20,531 bases of DNA from Gracilibacteraceae bacterium (GTDB taxonomy: Bacteria; Bacillota; Desulfitobacteriia; Desulfitobacteriales; Syntrophobotulaceae). The stretch lies in contig JAIRRL010000112.1 in NCBI GenBank assembly GCA_031255985.1, positions 1-20,531 on the forward strand. The letters are read 5' to 3'. Under the pieces are notes generated by a model. That model saw only the letters and a program-made list of their open reading frames with translations, searched no databases and had not been told where the DNA came from. Position 1 is the first letter of the stretch, and each line of letters starts with the position of its first letter. The translations under genes were made by a program, and so were the position numbers. Positions 12,663-20,408 of this stretch are shown here, piece by piece.

Positions 12663-15263
12663 TTCCAGAAACCTCTCCATGTTCATCCGGATTTCCCGCG
12701 GCTTATTGCCTTCGCTGGCGCCCACCACTCCTTCTTCCTCCAGCAAATCCATCAGGCGGGCGGCCCGCGCGTAGCCGACTTTCATCCGCCGCTGCAAAAA
12801 GGAGGTGGAGGCGACGCCGGTGCTGACGACCAGCTGCCCGGCCTCAAAAAACTTTTCATCTCCCTGATTTTCCTTCGCCCCGTTCTGGCCTTTATCGGCA
12901 AGGGCCTCTTCGGTCAGTTCGTCCTCGCCGATCTGATACAGCGGCTGTCCCTGGGCGAGCCAATGATCCGCGACCCGCCGGATTTCCGCTTCGCTGATAT
13001 AGCAGCCGTGTACGCGCATGGGCCGGCTCAGGCCCACCGGCAAATACAGCATATCGCCCCGCCCCAGCAGTTTTTCCGCGCCGGGGGCGTCGATGATGGT
13101 GCGGGAATCAATCTGGGAAGATACGGCAAAAGAAACGCGCGTGGGGATATTGGCCTTGATCAGGCCCGTGATCACGTTCACGGACGGGCGCTGGGTGGCC
13201 AGGACGAGATGCATGCCCGCCGCCCGCGCCATCTGAGCCAGACGGCACACCAGTTCTTCGATATCGTTGGCGGCCGCCATCATCAAATCAGCCATCTCGT
13301 CAATGATGACGACTACATAGGGCAAGCGCGCCTCATTGGGAGGAAGCGAAGCGTTGTAACCTCCGATATCCCGCACCTTGCGGCTGGCAAAAAGCTCATA
13401 GCGCCATTCCATTTCCCGCACGAGAAAACGCAGGGCGGCAGTCGCTTTTTTGGCGTCGGTGACGACCGGGGCCAGCAGATGAGGTATGCCGCTGTACTGG
13501 CTCAGTTCCACCATTTTAGGGTCGATCAGCATGAGCCGGGCTTCGTCCGGCGTGGCGCTGAAAAGAATGGAATTGATCAGGCAATTGATAAAAATACTTT
13601 TGCCGGAACCGGTGGCGCCCGCCACCAGCAAATGCGGCATTTTGTTCAATTCCGCCACAACCGGCGCGTTGGCGATATCCTTGCCGAGGGCGACGCGCAG
13701 GAGCGATTTTTTTTCGTTAAAGCGGGCTGATTGCACAATCTGGCGGAAATAAACGGTATCGGCGGTTTTGTTCGGCACTTCCACCCCCAGCGCGCCCCGG
13801 CCGGGGATCATCTCTATCCGCACTCCGCCGGAGGAAGCGAGCGCCAAAGCCACATCGTCGGCCAGGCTTTCTATTTTGCGTATTTTCGTCCCGGAACAGG
13901 GAACGACTTCATACCGGGTTACAACCGGCCCCACGGTCACATGATTGACGCTGACGCCGACATTGTAGCCGGCAAAAATTTGCTCCAGCCGTTCCGGCGG
14001 CACGATAGCCGGGGGCGTCTCCCGGACGGTTGGTTTGTCCAAAAGCAGCGAGCCGGGTAAATACCACTTCCGGCGCATGACGGCGCGCGTGGGGCCGGAA
14101 TACCGTTCCGGCACGTAGGAGGCGGCGCTGGGGGCCCAAATCCCCCGTCCCGCCCCGCCCGCCGCCGGCGCGTCACTTTCCCGCTTCACGCCGCCGTCCC
14201 GGACGTACCCGTCCGGGATGAGATTCACGTTCATACCCCGGCCGCGCGGGCCGCCCGTCTCCGCCGGCCCTGCCGGCGGAGACGGCGCCTGAGCCGGCGG
14301 GATCACCGGTTCCGGTTCCGGCGCCGCCGGAACCGGAACCGGCCGCAACAGCGGCGACTGTGACTGTTGTTGCGGCCGCTGTGGCTGTGGCGGCTGCTGT
14401 TCTGGCGGCCGCGGCGACTGTGGCTGTGGCTGAGGCCGCTGTGACTGCTGCTGCTGTTCTGACGGCCGCGGCGGCTGCTGCGGCTGGGCAGAAAATCCCG
14501 GCGGCTCAGGCGCCGGAGCAGACGGCGGATTTTCCGCCGTCTGGGGCGGCGAAGGCTGAGTTTCGCTGATTATCCGGCTCAGCGGCGGCGGCGTATCGCG
14601 CCACGGCGGCGGCGCGGATGAGGGCGGCGAGGGCGGCTGCTGCTCCTGGGGGCGCTGAACGCTGATCACCGTGCCCCAAGCCTGCGGCGACCGTTTTTTT
14701 CCTGCGCCTTCACGGCTTTGCTCCTGAGAAGTCCGGTCTTCCGCGTCGCTGAAATACCGCTGAAACCCGTGGACGCGCACCGTGCGCGAGACCGGGCTGA
14801 AACTGGGGCTGCCTTCCCCGAAATATGTGTTGAAGTTTTCCCCAAAGCGGGCGTAAAACTTTTTTTTCCTCTTTTGGCCGGCGTTTTCCGGCCCCGCCAT
14901 CAATTCCTCGGCGAAATAGCGGTTGAATTGATCGCTGGACTCCGCCAGCGGCTGAAAAAGCCAGTCCGTACCGCCGCCGGCCGGCGGCGGGGCCGGGGCC
15001 GGCGGAGCGGCGGGCGGGGCCTCGTTTTGCGCGGGCCAGGCGCTGGCCGGAACATTGTAGGCGCGGCGCCAGCCGAACACGAGAACAACGGCGGCCAGGC
15101 CGAGACAAAGGATGGGCAGCGCTATGGAAAATACTCCCAGCATTTTGCGCAACGCCATATAAAAATCAATGAAAAAATCGCTTGCGTTCGCGTACCCCAA
15201 CCAATACGCGACCGCGACCAACGCGAACAGGGCGGCCGCCAGCGTGGCCAACAGTTTTTTCAT
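12642..15263 (-). CDS. ftsK: FtsK/SpoIIIE-family DNA translocase
   Basis: FtsK pumps chromosomal DNA through the closing division septum and guides dimer resolution. The 873-residue protein has two N-terminal hydrophobic segments (about 4-24 and 43-65) rather than the usual four. A long low-complexity Pro/Gln/Ala linker (about 70-345) follows. The motor domain has Walker A GATGSGKS (549-556), LMLIDPKMVELS (577-588), Walker B VVIIDEMADL (651-660) and VLATQRPSVNVITG (687-700). A C-terminal gamma winged-helix domain (about 805-862, STGVASTSFLQRRMKVGYAR) recognises polar KOPS/SRS-type sites in related proteins. The ATG at 15263 has GGAGG close upstream and overlaps the PHP gene's stop as ATGA, indicating coupling. 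The family is certain; the short membrane part and repeat-rich linker are the odd points. Confidence 0.95.
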   Translation of the reverse strand: MKKLLATLAAALFALVAVAYWLGYANASDFFIDFYMALRKMLGVFSIALPILCLGLAAVVLVFGWRRAYNVPASAWPAQNEAPPAAPPAPAPPPAGGGTDWLFQPLAESSDQFNRYFAEELMAGPENAGQKRKKKFYARFGENFNTYFGEGSPSFSPVSRTVRVHGFQRYFSDAEDRTSQEQSREGAGKKRSPQAWGTVISVQRPQEQQPPSPPSSAPPPWRDTPPPLSRIISETQPSPPQTAENPPSAPAPEPPGFSAQPQQPPRPSEQQQQSQRPQPQPQSPRPPEQQPPQPQRPQQQSQSPLLRPVPVPAAPEPEPVIPPAQAPSPPAGPAETGGPRGRGMNVNLIPDGYVRDGGVKRESDAPAAGGAGRGIWAPSAASYVPERYSGPTRAVMRRKWYLPGSLLLDKPTVRETPPAIVPPERLEQIFAGYNVGVSVNHVTVGPVVTRYEVVPCSGTKIRKIESLADDVALALASSGGVRIEMIPGRGALGVEVPNKTADTVYFRQIVQSARFNEKKSLLRVALGKDIANAPVVAELNKMPHLLVAGATGSGKSIFINCLINSILFSATPDEARLMLIDPKMVELSQYSGIPHLLAPVVTDAKKATAALRFLVREMEWRYELFASRKVRDIGGYNASLPPNEARLPYVVVIIDEMADLMMAAANDIEELVCRLAQMARAAGMHLVLATQRPSVNVITGLIKANIPTRVSFAVSSQIDSRTIIDAPGAEKLLGRGDMLYLPVGLSRPMRVHGCYISEAEIRRVADHWLAQGQPLYQIGEDELTEEALADKGQNGAKENQGDEKFFEAGQLVVSTGVASTSFLQRRMKVGYARAARLMDLLEEEGVVGASEGNKPREIRMNMERFLELFSNSR
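14197..14543. repeat. Cluster of four perfect inverted repeats within the ftsK linker
   Basis: Perfect stems with 3-4 base loops occur at 14197-14218 (9 bp, TCCCGGACG/CGTCCGGGA), 14257-14283 (12 bp, GTCTCCGCCGGC arm), 14306-14342 (17 bp, CCGGTTCCGGTTCCGGC arm) and 14519-14543 (11 bp, CAGACGGCGGA arm). All lie in the part of ftsK encoding the Pro/Gln-rich linker. Between the last two is a CTG/CGG-rich simple-sequence stretch. Confidence 0.8.
14971..14990. repeat. Perfect 20-base palindrome in ftsK
   Basis: CCGCCGCCGGCCGGCGGCGG is its own reverse complement. It encodes the PPPAGGG stretch near residue 95 of the FtsK linker and belongs to the same palindrome-rich region as 14197-14543. Confidence 0.85.
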
Positions 15264-16090
15264 AAATCCTCCAAAAATTCAAGCAATTTACTTATCGCTT
15301 CGCCGGGCACCGTGACCCCGCCGATGGGAAAATGGCTGAAGGAACTGTGATAATCGCTGCCGCCGGTGCGAAGCAGCGAGCGTTCCCGTCCCATCCGGGC
15401 AAACGCGCGCACCAGCGCCGCGCCGTCGCGCCAATAGCCGTAATAGGCCTCAATGCCGCCTACCGGGCAACGCAGCAATTCCGGCGTCAGGGCCTGATTG
15501 GCGATCAGGCCGGGATGGGCCAGCACCGGCAAACCGCCGGTTTCCCGCACCAGCTCCACCGCTTCGGCGAAACCGTATTCCTCGTATAAACTATAGGCGC
15601 GGCCGCCTTTGCGCAGGCTGTCCCCCACCCGCAGCCAGTCCTGCTTGGTCGCTTCCGGCCAGTAACGCTGCATCGCGTAGTAAATATGAGTTTTACACAC
15701 TGTTTCCCCCTCGGCGGTTTGCGCCACCGTCGGCCAGTCCAGCGGAAAACCGGCGGCGGCCAGCCGTCCGACCATCCACTCGGTCATTTCCGTCTTGTGC
15801 CGGCGAGCGGCGGCCAATCGCGCCAGCAAACGCGGGTGTTCGGCCCCGCGGGGGTAATAGCCGAGCAAATGTATTTCTTCGCCTTTATAATGCGTACTCA
15901 GTTCCACGGCGGGAATAACGCGCAGCCCGTATTCATCCGCTTTGAGCAGGGCCGCCGCCGCGCCGGCCGTTGTTTCATGGTCGGTCAGCGCGACGACCTC
16001 CAGCCCCCGCGCCCTACTTTCCGCCAGAATCCGCTCCGCGGTCAGACTGCCGTCCGAAGCGGTTGAATGGATATGCAAATCAGCTTTCAC
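15260..16090 (-). CDS. PHP-domain phosphoesterase (TrpH/YciV-like)
   Basis: PHP-domain proteins are metal-dependent phosphoesterases; the YciV/TrpH (RnaAM-like) group removes phosphate from 3',5'-nucleoside bisphosphates or short RNA 5' ends. The protein begins VKADLHIHSTASDGSLT, the classic metal-binding DLHIHS motif. It continues with VVALTDHETTAGAAAAL, VIPAVELSTHYKGEEIHLLG and LPVLAHPG. It ends with TGGSDYHSSF, which supplies the late metal-binding Asp and His. Length (276 residues from GTG at 16090) fits the family. The GTG is chosen because GAGG (16104-16101) is 10 bases upstream. A TTG at 16099 is possible and would overlap the HD-GYP stop. The stop overlaps the ftsK start as ATGA. The exact substrate is not determined by sequence alone. 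Confidence 0.88.
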   Translation of the reverse strand: MKADLHIHSTASDGSLTAERILAESRARGLEVVALTDHETTAGAAAALLKADEYGLRVIPAVELSTHYKGEEIHLLGYYPRGAEHPRLLARLAAARRHKTEMTEWMVGRLAAAGFPLDWPTVAQTAEGETVCKTHIYYAMQRYWPEATKQDWLRVGDSLRKGGRAYSLYEEYGFAEAVELVRETGGLPVLAHPGLIANQALTPELLRCPVGGIEAYYGYWRDGAALVRAFARMGRERSLLRTGGSDYHSSFSHFPIGGVTVPGEAISKLLEFLEDL

Positions 16091-16095
16091 GCCGG

Positions 16096-17169
16096 TCAAG
16101 CCTCAGACGGTTCCAGGCAGCGCGCGATAACGACGTTCAAATAATTCGGATTGCGGTACAGGTCGATAATATCGCCGGAGCCGGCTATTTCTACGACGGG
16201 GCGGTTTTTCAGATTGGAAAGAACGCGGGCCTTTTCGTTATTGCTCAGGAGGACATAGGAACCGACGGCGTAAAGCTCGACTTTGGCGACAAAAGCGCGG
16301 ACGACCTCATAATCAAAGGCCGTGCCGCTGCCGCCCATGATGAACTCCAGCGCTTCGGAAGGAGGGGAAGGCGTGCGGTAGGGGCGCTGCGACGTCAAAG
16401 CGTCGTATACGTCAGCCACGGAGATTATGCGGCTGTAAAGGTGAATATCCCGGCCTTGCAGGCCGCGGGGATAGCCTGTGCCGTCCACTTTTTCATGATG
16501 GTTGCAGATGATTTCGCCGATATCCGGCGTGCCGATATTATTCTCTTTGATATAGGAATAGCCGTGGAGCGGGTGTTTTTTTATCTCCCGGAACTCGTTC
16601 GCCGTGAGTTTGCCCGGCTTATTGATGATTTCTATCGGCACGAATATTTTGCCGATATCGTGCAAAAGGGCGCATTGAGCCAATTTATTCAGCTTGGTGC
16701 GCGGGATGCCGAGGGTGATGCCGATGGCGATGGAAAGGATGGAAACGCTCATAGAATGATGATAAGTGTAATCATCATAAGATTTTATATCGCCGATATT
16801 GATGAGGACGCCTTTATTATAGGAAAGAGAGTCGATCAGATTGTCCACGACGCTGTCAAGCTGCCGGATGACTTTTACCGCTTCCGCCGAGGTGGAATAT
16901 TCGATGGCCTTAAACACGTGTTCAATCGCGGTCAGCCCTTCCTGCTTCAGCCGGGGCGAGATGATGGGCTGATTGTTCAGGACAAGCGGGGTGGGGTTGT
17001 TCGCGTCGTAAACGTAAACGCCCGGCAAGCCGTGATCTTTCATCCGCTCGATAAAACGGGGGGTCAGTTGCTGACCTTTAGTCAAAAGGGCGGCGTCCGC
17101 CGACGAGATAAAGACGTCCTGCCCGACAGTCATTCCTGTTCTGGCGTCATTAATAGCAACAAAACGCAT
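16096..17169 (-). CDS. HD-GYP domain protein, probable cyclic-di-GMP phosphodiesterase
   Basis: HD-GYP proteins hydrolyse cyclic di-GMP. From ATG at 17169 the protein has 357 residues. An N-terminal region of about 130 residues (MRFVAINDARTGMTVGQDVF onward) resembles the small domain that precedes HD-GYP in many Firmicutes proteins. The catalytic domain follows: HHSMSVSILS (about 137-146), LLHDIGKIFVP (168-178), KKHPLHGYSYI (197-207), the signature NHHEKVDGTGYPRGL (223-237) and SVADVYDALTS (250-260). All metal ligands and the GYP triad look intact. There is no receiver or membrane domain, so it is likely cytosolic and regulated at expression level or by its N-terminus. The ribosome site GGAG lies about 9 bases before the ATG. 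It heads the PHP-ftsK gene run and is divergent from the hydrolase operon. The frame extends upstream to 17271 but crosses the promoter. Confidence 0.9.
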   Translation of the reverse strand: MRFVAINDARTGMTVGQDVFISSADAALLTKGQQLTPRFIERMKDHGLPGVYVYDANNPTPLVLNNQPIISPRLKQEGLTAIEHVFKAIEYSTSAEAVKVIRQLDSVVDNLIDSLSYNKGVLINIGDIKSYDDYTYHHSMSVSILSIAIGITLGIPRTKLNKLAQCALLHDIGKIFVPIEIINKPGKLTANEFREIKKHPLHGYSYIKENNIGTPDIGEIICNHHEKVDGTGYPRGLQGRDIHLYSRIISVADVYDALTSQRPYRTPSPPSEALEFIMGGSGTAFDYEVVRAFVAKVELYAVGSYVLLSNNEKARVLSNLKNRPVVEIAGSGDIIDLYRNPNYLNVVIARCLEPSEA

Positions 17170-17212
17170 GCTAAATCTCCACGAAGTATTTGAATTCCGC
17201 TTCCTTCGTATC

Positions 17213-17242
17213 ATTATACACCAGGCGGCAGTCTGAATACAA
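17213..17242 (-). promoter_or_regulatory. Promoter of the HD-GYP / PHP / ftsK operon
   Basis: On the minus strand TTGTAT (17242-17237) is separated by 18 bases from a perfect TATAAT (17218-17213). The start would be near 17206, about 37 bases before the ATG at 17169. Confidence 0.65.
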
Positions 17243-17277
17243 GCATTTTTCACCGGAAGCCGCGCCGGCATAGCCGC

Positions 17278-17307
17278 GGAAAATTTCCTGAAAATTTCCC
17301 GGAAATT
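17278..17307. repeat. Paired AT-rich dyads in a divergent promoter region (possible operator)
   Basis: GGAAAATTTCC (17278-17288) and AATTTCCCGGAAATT (17293-17307) are each inverted repeats about a one-base centre. GAAAATTTCC is also repeated directly at 17279 and 17290, one helical turn (11 bases) apart. The block lies between the divergent -35 boxes, 10 bases before the plus-strand -35 box. An operator role is inference. Confidence 0.45.
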
Positions 17308-17316
17308 AAAAAGTCA

Positions 17317-17345
17317 TTGTAAGTTGAGTGATTTCAGGTTATACT
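17317..17345 (+). promoter_or_regulatory. Promoter of the hydrolase-rsmD-ackA gene run
   Basis: TTGTAA (17317-17322) is followed after 17 bases by TATACT (17340-17345). The start would be near 17352, about 35 bases before the ATG at 17387. No other clear promoter was seen before ackA, so this may drive the whole plus-strand run to yceD. Confidence 0.62.
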
Positions 17346-17386
17346 GTTGTCATTAACACCCACAAACAGAAAACGGGAGGATACTG

Positions 17387-18022
17387 ATGCCGGATTCGTA
17401 TGAACTAAAGTTATTGCGCACTTCAGGATTCGGCGCGAATTGCTATCTGTTCTGGGAAACAGACTCCGGTCTCGGCGTTTTGATTGACCCCGGCGGCGAC
17501 GCGCCGGCTATTCTGGCTCAGGTGCGGGAGGCAGGCGTCCGGGTGGAGCAGATTGTGCTGACGCACGGGCATTATGACCATATCGCCGCTTTGGACGAAG
17601 CGCGCGACGCCCTGAACGCGCCGGCGGCGATCCATGCCGCCGACGCCGCAATGCTGCCGGATCCAAGCCTCAATCTCTCCAGGCTTTTCGGTTTGAACGG
17701 GCGCCTGCGCCCGGCGGAAAAACTGCTGGCCGACGGCGACGAAATCATTGTCGGCGGCCTGAGTTTGCGCGTCCTGCATACGCCGGGCCACTCGCCGGGC
17801 GGAATCTGCCTTTACGGCAGCGGCGTTCTTTTCAGCGGCGATACCTTGTTCCGTTCCTCCGTCGGGCGCTCGGACTTCCCCGGCGGCGACGAGCGGCTGC
17901 TCCTGAATTCCATCCGGGAGAGGCTATTCCCGCTGGACGACGCGACGCTCGTTTATCCCGGTCACATGGAAGAAACTACCATCGGCTGGGAAAAGCGGAA
18001 TAACCCTTTTTTGCTGGGTTAG
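17387..18022 (+). CDS. Metallo-beta-lactamase-fold hydrolase (glyoxalase II-like)
   Basis: A 211-residue single-domain protein of the MBL-fold hydrolase family, similar in layout to YcbL/YqgX and glyoxalase II-like thioesterases. The zinc-binding signature is LTHGHYDHIA (58-67), giving His60, His62, Asp64 and His65. Further ligands are in LHTPGHSPGG (the third-motif His), FSGDTLF (bridging Asp) and VYPGHMEET (last His). GRSDFPGGD, also seen in the YcbL-type group, precedes the C-terminal helix. The C-terminal substrate domain of true glyoxalase II is missing, so the substrate (perhaps a thioester) is uncertain. The ATG has GGGAGG about 7 bases upstream. It is the first gene after a divergent promoter; rsmD begins 6 bases after its stop, suggesting one transcript. 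Confidence 0.9.
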   Translation: MPDSYELKLLRTSGFGANCYLFWETDSGLGVLIDPGGDAPAILAQVREAGVRVEQIVLTHGHYDHIAALDEARDALNAPAAIHAADAAMLPDPSLNLSRLFGLNGRLRPAEKLLADGDEIIVGGLSLRVLHTPGHSPGGICLYGSGVLFSGDTLFRSSVGRSDFPGGDERLLLNSIRERLFPLDDATLVYPGHMEETTIGWEKRNNPFLLG

Positions 18023-18028
18023 AGCGGT

Positions 18029-18655
18029 TTGAGGGGAAAACACGCGCCCAAAACGCCAACGCCGCCGCCCGCGCCGGGGCCGAAGCCGCGGCCCGGCCCG
18101 GAAGCGGTAACGCGCATAACGGGCGGCGCCTGGAAAGGGCGGCGGATTCAGACGCTGCCCGGCCTTGCGACGCGGCCTACCGCCGCCAAGGTCAGAGAGG
18201 CGCTTTTCAGCATTCTGGGGGCGCGGACGGCCGGCTCTTCCGTCCTTGATCTTTTTGCCGGCAGCGGCGCTCTGACCTGGGAAGCCCTGTCCCGCGGCGC
18301 GGCGCGGGCTTTGCTCGTGGAAAACGGCCGGGAAGCCGTCAAGGCGCTGCGGGCGAACCGGGAGCGCCTGGGCGCCGGAGAAGGCGCTACGATTTTGCCA
18401 GCCGACGTTTTTACTTTTCTGACGGCGGCGGCCGGGGAGCAATTTGACCTTATTTTTCTGGATCCGCCCTACAGGCAAAGCTTGGCCGGTCAAACATTGA
18501 ACTTGCTAAAAAATATTTCTCTGTTAAAATGTAATGGAGTAGTGGCGGCGGAGACGGAAGCGGAAGCGGCGCTTGACTCCCGACCGCCCCTGGAACTGAG
18601 AGCCGTCAGGCGTTACGGCGGCGCGCGGCTCTGGTTTTTTCAGAATATGGTCTGA
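18029..18655 (+). CDS. rsmD: 16S rRNA (guanine966-N2) methyltransferase RsmD
   Basis: RsmD methylates G966 of 16S rRNA using S-adenosylmethionine. The core starts at VTRITGGAWKGRRIQTLPG (27-45). Next are TRPTAAKVREALFSIL (48-63), the SAM-binding DLFAGSGALTWEALSRGA (74-91) and the catalytic LDPPYRQ (144-150). The core length (about 180 residues) matches the family. About 26 residues before it are Pro/Lys/Arg-rich (TPTPPPAPGPKPRPGPEA). No ATG, GTG or CTG exists between the preceding stop and the conserved core, so the TTG at 18029 is the only standard start in frame. Its ribosome site is poor, and close coupling to the hydrolase stop six bases upstream may compensate. The downstream gene follows after 14 bases. 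The function call is strong; the start is less so. Confidence 0.92.
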   Translation: MRGKHAPKTPTPPPAPGPKPRPGPEAVTRITGGAWKGRRIQTLPGLATRPTAAKVREALFSILGARTAGSSVLDLFAGSGALTWEALSRGAARALLVENGREAVKALRANRERLGAGEGATILPADVFTFLTAAAGEQFDLIFLDPPYRQSLAGQTLNLLKNISLLKCNGVVAAETEAEAALDSRPPLELRAVRRYGGARLWFFQNMV

Positions 18656-18669
18656 GGGAGGGTTGATGA

Positions 18670-19140
18670 TTGGAAAACATGTTGGATAACCGCATTGTCA
18701 TTTTGCTGGATCAGCTGGACGAGTTGGTGGACAACGCCACAAAAGTGCCGATTGTAAACAAAGTCATGATTGACTCGGAAACATTTTTGAACATATTGGA
18801 CGACCTGCGCCGGTCACTGCCGGACGAAGTGAAACAGGCCCGCGTCATCATCGACGGCCGGGAAAAAATCATAGCCGATGCCCAAAATCAGGTGAAAGTG
18901 CTGCTGGAGCAGGCGCAAAAGCAGGCGGAAGGTCTTCTGGACGAGGACGAGATAGCGCGCAAAGGAAGACTGCAAGCGGAAGAGATGGTGCGGCAGGCGG
19001 AAAACTATTACATGGAAGTCAGGCAAAAAGCGCTTACTTATACGAGCGAAACCCTGCAAAAACTGGAAGAGGATTTAAGCGTCATGCTGCGCCAGGTGCG
19101 AACCGGCCGGAGCGAGCTGGCGGCGCGGGAACAGCGATAA
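18670..19140 (+). CDS. Coiled-coil protein of the rsmD cluster (often annotated ATPase-like), function unknown
   Basis: A 156-residue acidic protein with no membrane segment. An N-terminal stretch (residues 1-55, with VPIVNKVMIDSETFLNILDD) is followed by a long Glu/Gln/Ala/Lys-rich coiled coil, including AQNQVKVLLEQAQKQAEGLL (about 71-90) and later ARKGRLQAEEMVRQAE. I recall homologues next to rsmD/coaD in Firmicutes, sometimes labelled as ATP synthase subunit B-like or vacuolar ATPase subunit H-like because of the coiled coil. No catalytic motif is visible, so those labels should not be taken as function. The start is TTG at 18670, seven bases after GGGAGGG; an in-frame ATG three codons later is the alternative but lies far from that site. 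Codon use is like its neighbours. The coaD gene often found here is absent from the window. Confidence 0.75.
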   Translation: MENMLDNRIVILLDQLDELVDNATKVPIVNKVMIDSETFLNILDDLRRSLPDEVKQARVIIDGREKIIADAQNQVKVLLEQAQKQAEGLLDEDEIARKGRLQAEEMVRQAENYYMEVRQKALTYTSETLQKLEEDLSVMLRQVRTGRSELAAREQR

Positions 19141-19208
19141 CGGCCCCTCCGTCCCGACGGCCCTGAGTCAGAACCCCCTCTGCAAAAACGAAAAGGAGTT
19201 TGATGCCG

Positions 19209-20408
19209 ATGAAGATTCTCGTGGTGAATTGCGGCAGTTCGTCGCTAAAATACCAAGTGTTTGAAATGACGACGGAAGAAGTGCTGGCAAAAGGGCTGGT
19301 CGAGCGCGTAGGTCTCGCCGGGTCGTCTTTGACCCACCGGCGGGAGGGCCGGGAGAAGGTGGAGATAAAAAGCGAAGTGAAAAATCACGGCGACGCGGTG
19401 CAAATAATGATCGACGCGCTTTTGCATCCGGACTACGGCGTGATGAAATCCTTGAGCGAAATCGACGCCATCGGCCACCGCGTGGTACACGGGGGGCAAA
19501 AGGCGGTGCGTTCCATGCTCATCACCGACGAGGTCAAGGCCATCATCCGCGAGTGCTTCGCTTTCGGGCCGCTGCACAATCCGGCCAACCTCGCCGGCAT
19601 CACCGCCTGCGAACAGCTGATGCCCGCCGCGCCGCAGGTCGCCGTTTTTGACACGTCCTTCCATCAGACCATGCCGCCAAAAGCCTATATTTACGGGATT
19701 CCCTACGAACTGTATGAAAAATACGGCATCCGCCGCTACGGTTTTCACGGAACATCGCATAAATTTATCGCTATGCGGGCGCCGGCTTTTCTGGGACGGA
19801 GCGCGGCGGAACTGAAACTCATCAGCTGCCACCTCGGCAACGGTTCCTCGCTGGCGGCGGTTGAGCGCGGGGCCTGCGTCGACACCTCGATGGGGCTGAC
19901 GCCTTTGGAAGGGCTGGTTATGGGCACCCGTTCCGGCGACCTTGATCCGACGATCGTTTCCTATATCACCAAAAATGCCCAGGTTCCGGAAAACGACGTA
20001 AACGATTATCTGAACAAAAAAAGCGGCGTCCTCGGCATTTCCGGCGTGAGCAGCGATTTTCGCGATTTGGAAAAAGCCGCCGCCGACGGCAGCGAGCGGG
20101 CTCAGCTTGCTCTGGATATTTTTGCCTATCATGTAAAAAAATACATCGGTTCCTATGCCGCCGCCATGGGGGGCGTGGACGTCATCGCTTTTACGGCCGG
20201 CTTGGGGGAAAACTCAGCCGATATGCGCCGGCTTATCTGCGAAGGTCTGGAGTTTCTCGGAGCGCGGCTGGACGACGCGCGCAACGAGGCGACGCGGGGG
20301 CAGGACGCCGTTATTTCCACCGACGATTCTACATGTAAAATATTGGTAATTCCAACCAATGAGGAACTGATGATCGCTATGGATACGCGGGATATAGTTG
20401 GCAAATGA
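19209..20408 (+). CDS. ackA: Acetate kinase
   Basis: Acetate kinase interconverts acetyl phosphate plus ADP with acetate plus ATP and is central to fermentative energy gain. From ATG at 19209 the protein has 399 residues, the usual family length. It shows every signature: KILVVNCGSSSLKY at the N-terminus, GHRVVHGGQ, VFDTSFHQTMP, YGFHGTSHKF, CHLGNGSSLAAV, TSMGLTPLEGLVMGTRSGD and GVDVIAFTAGLGENS. The ribosome site AAAAGGAG (19191-19198) is 10 bases before this ATG and 4 bases before an in-frame ATG at 19203; either may be used, and the 19209 start gives the canonical N-terminus. No promoter is seen in the 62-base gap upstream, so it likely belongs to the preceding transcript. The stop overlaps the yceD start as ATGA. 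No pta gene is adjacent in the window. Confidence 0.97.
   Translation: MKILVVNCGSSSLKYQVFEMTTEEVLAKGLVERVGLAGSSLTHRREGREKVEIKSEVKNHGDAVQIMIDALLHPDYGVMKSLSEIDAIGHRVVHGGQKAVRSMLITDEVKAIIRECFAFGPLHNPANLAGITACEQLMPAAPQVAVFDTSFHQTMPPKAYIYGIPYELYEKYGIRRYGFHGTSHKFIAMRAPAFLGRSAAELKLISCHLGNGSSLAAVERGACVDTSMGLTPLEGLVMGTRSGDLDPTIVSYITKNAQVPENDVNDYLNKKSGVLGISGVSSDFRDLEKAAADGSERAQLALDIFAYHVKKYIGSYAAAMGGVDVIAFTAGLGENSADMRRLICEGLEFLGARLDDARNEATRGQDAVISTDDSTCKILVIPTNEELMIAMDTRDIVGK

Noticed and set aside
14340..14560. CRISPR-like or minisatellite array suggested by repeated CTG/CGG units
   Set aside because: The units are not separated by unique spacers and are explained by Gln/Pro codon runs in the FtsK linker.
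15970..17193. Long plus-strand open frame opposite the HD-GYP gene
   Set aside because: The minus strand carries the full HD-GYP signature; the plus frame has no family motif and no ribosome site.
17170..17271. Upstream extension of the HD-GYP protein
   Set aside because: It crosses the predicted -10 and -35 boxes, and the ATG at 17169 has a well-placed ribosome site.
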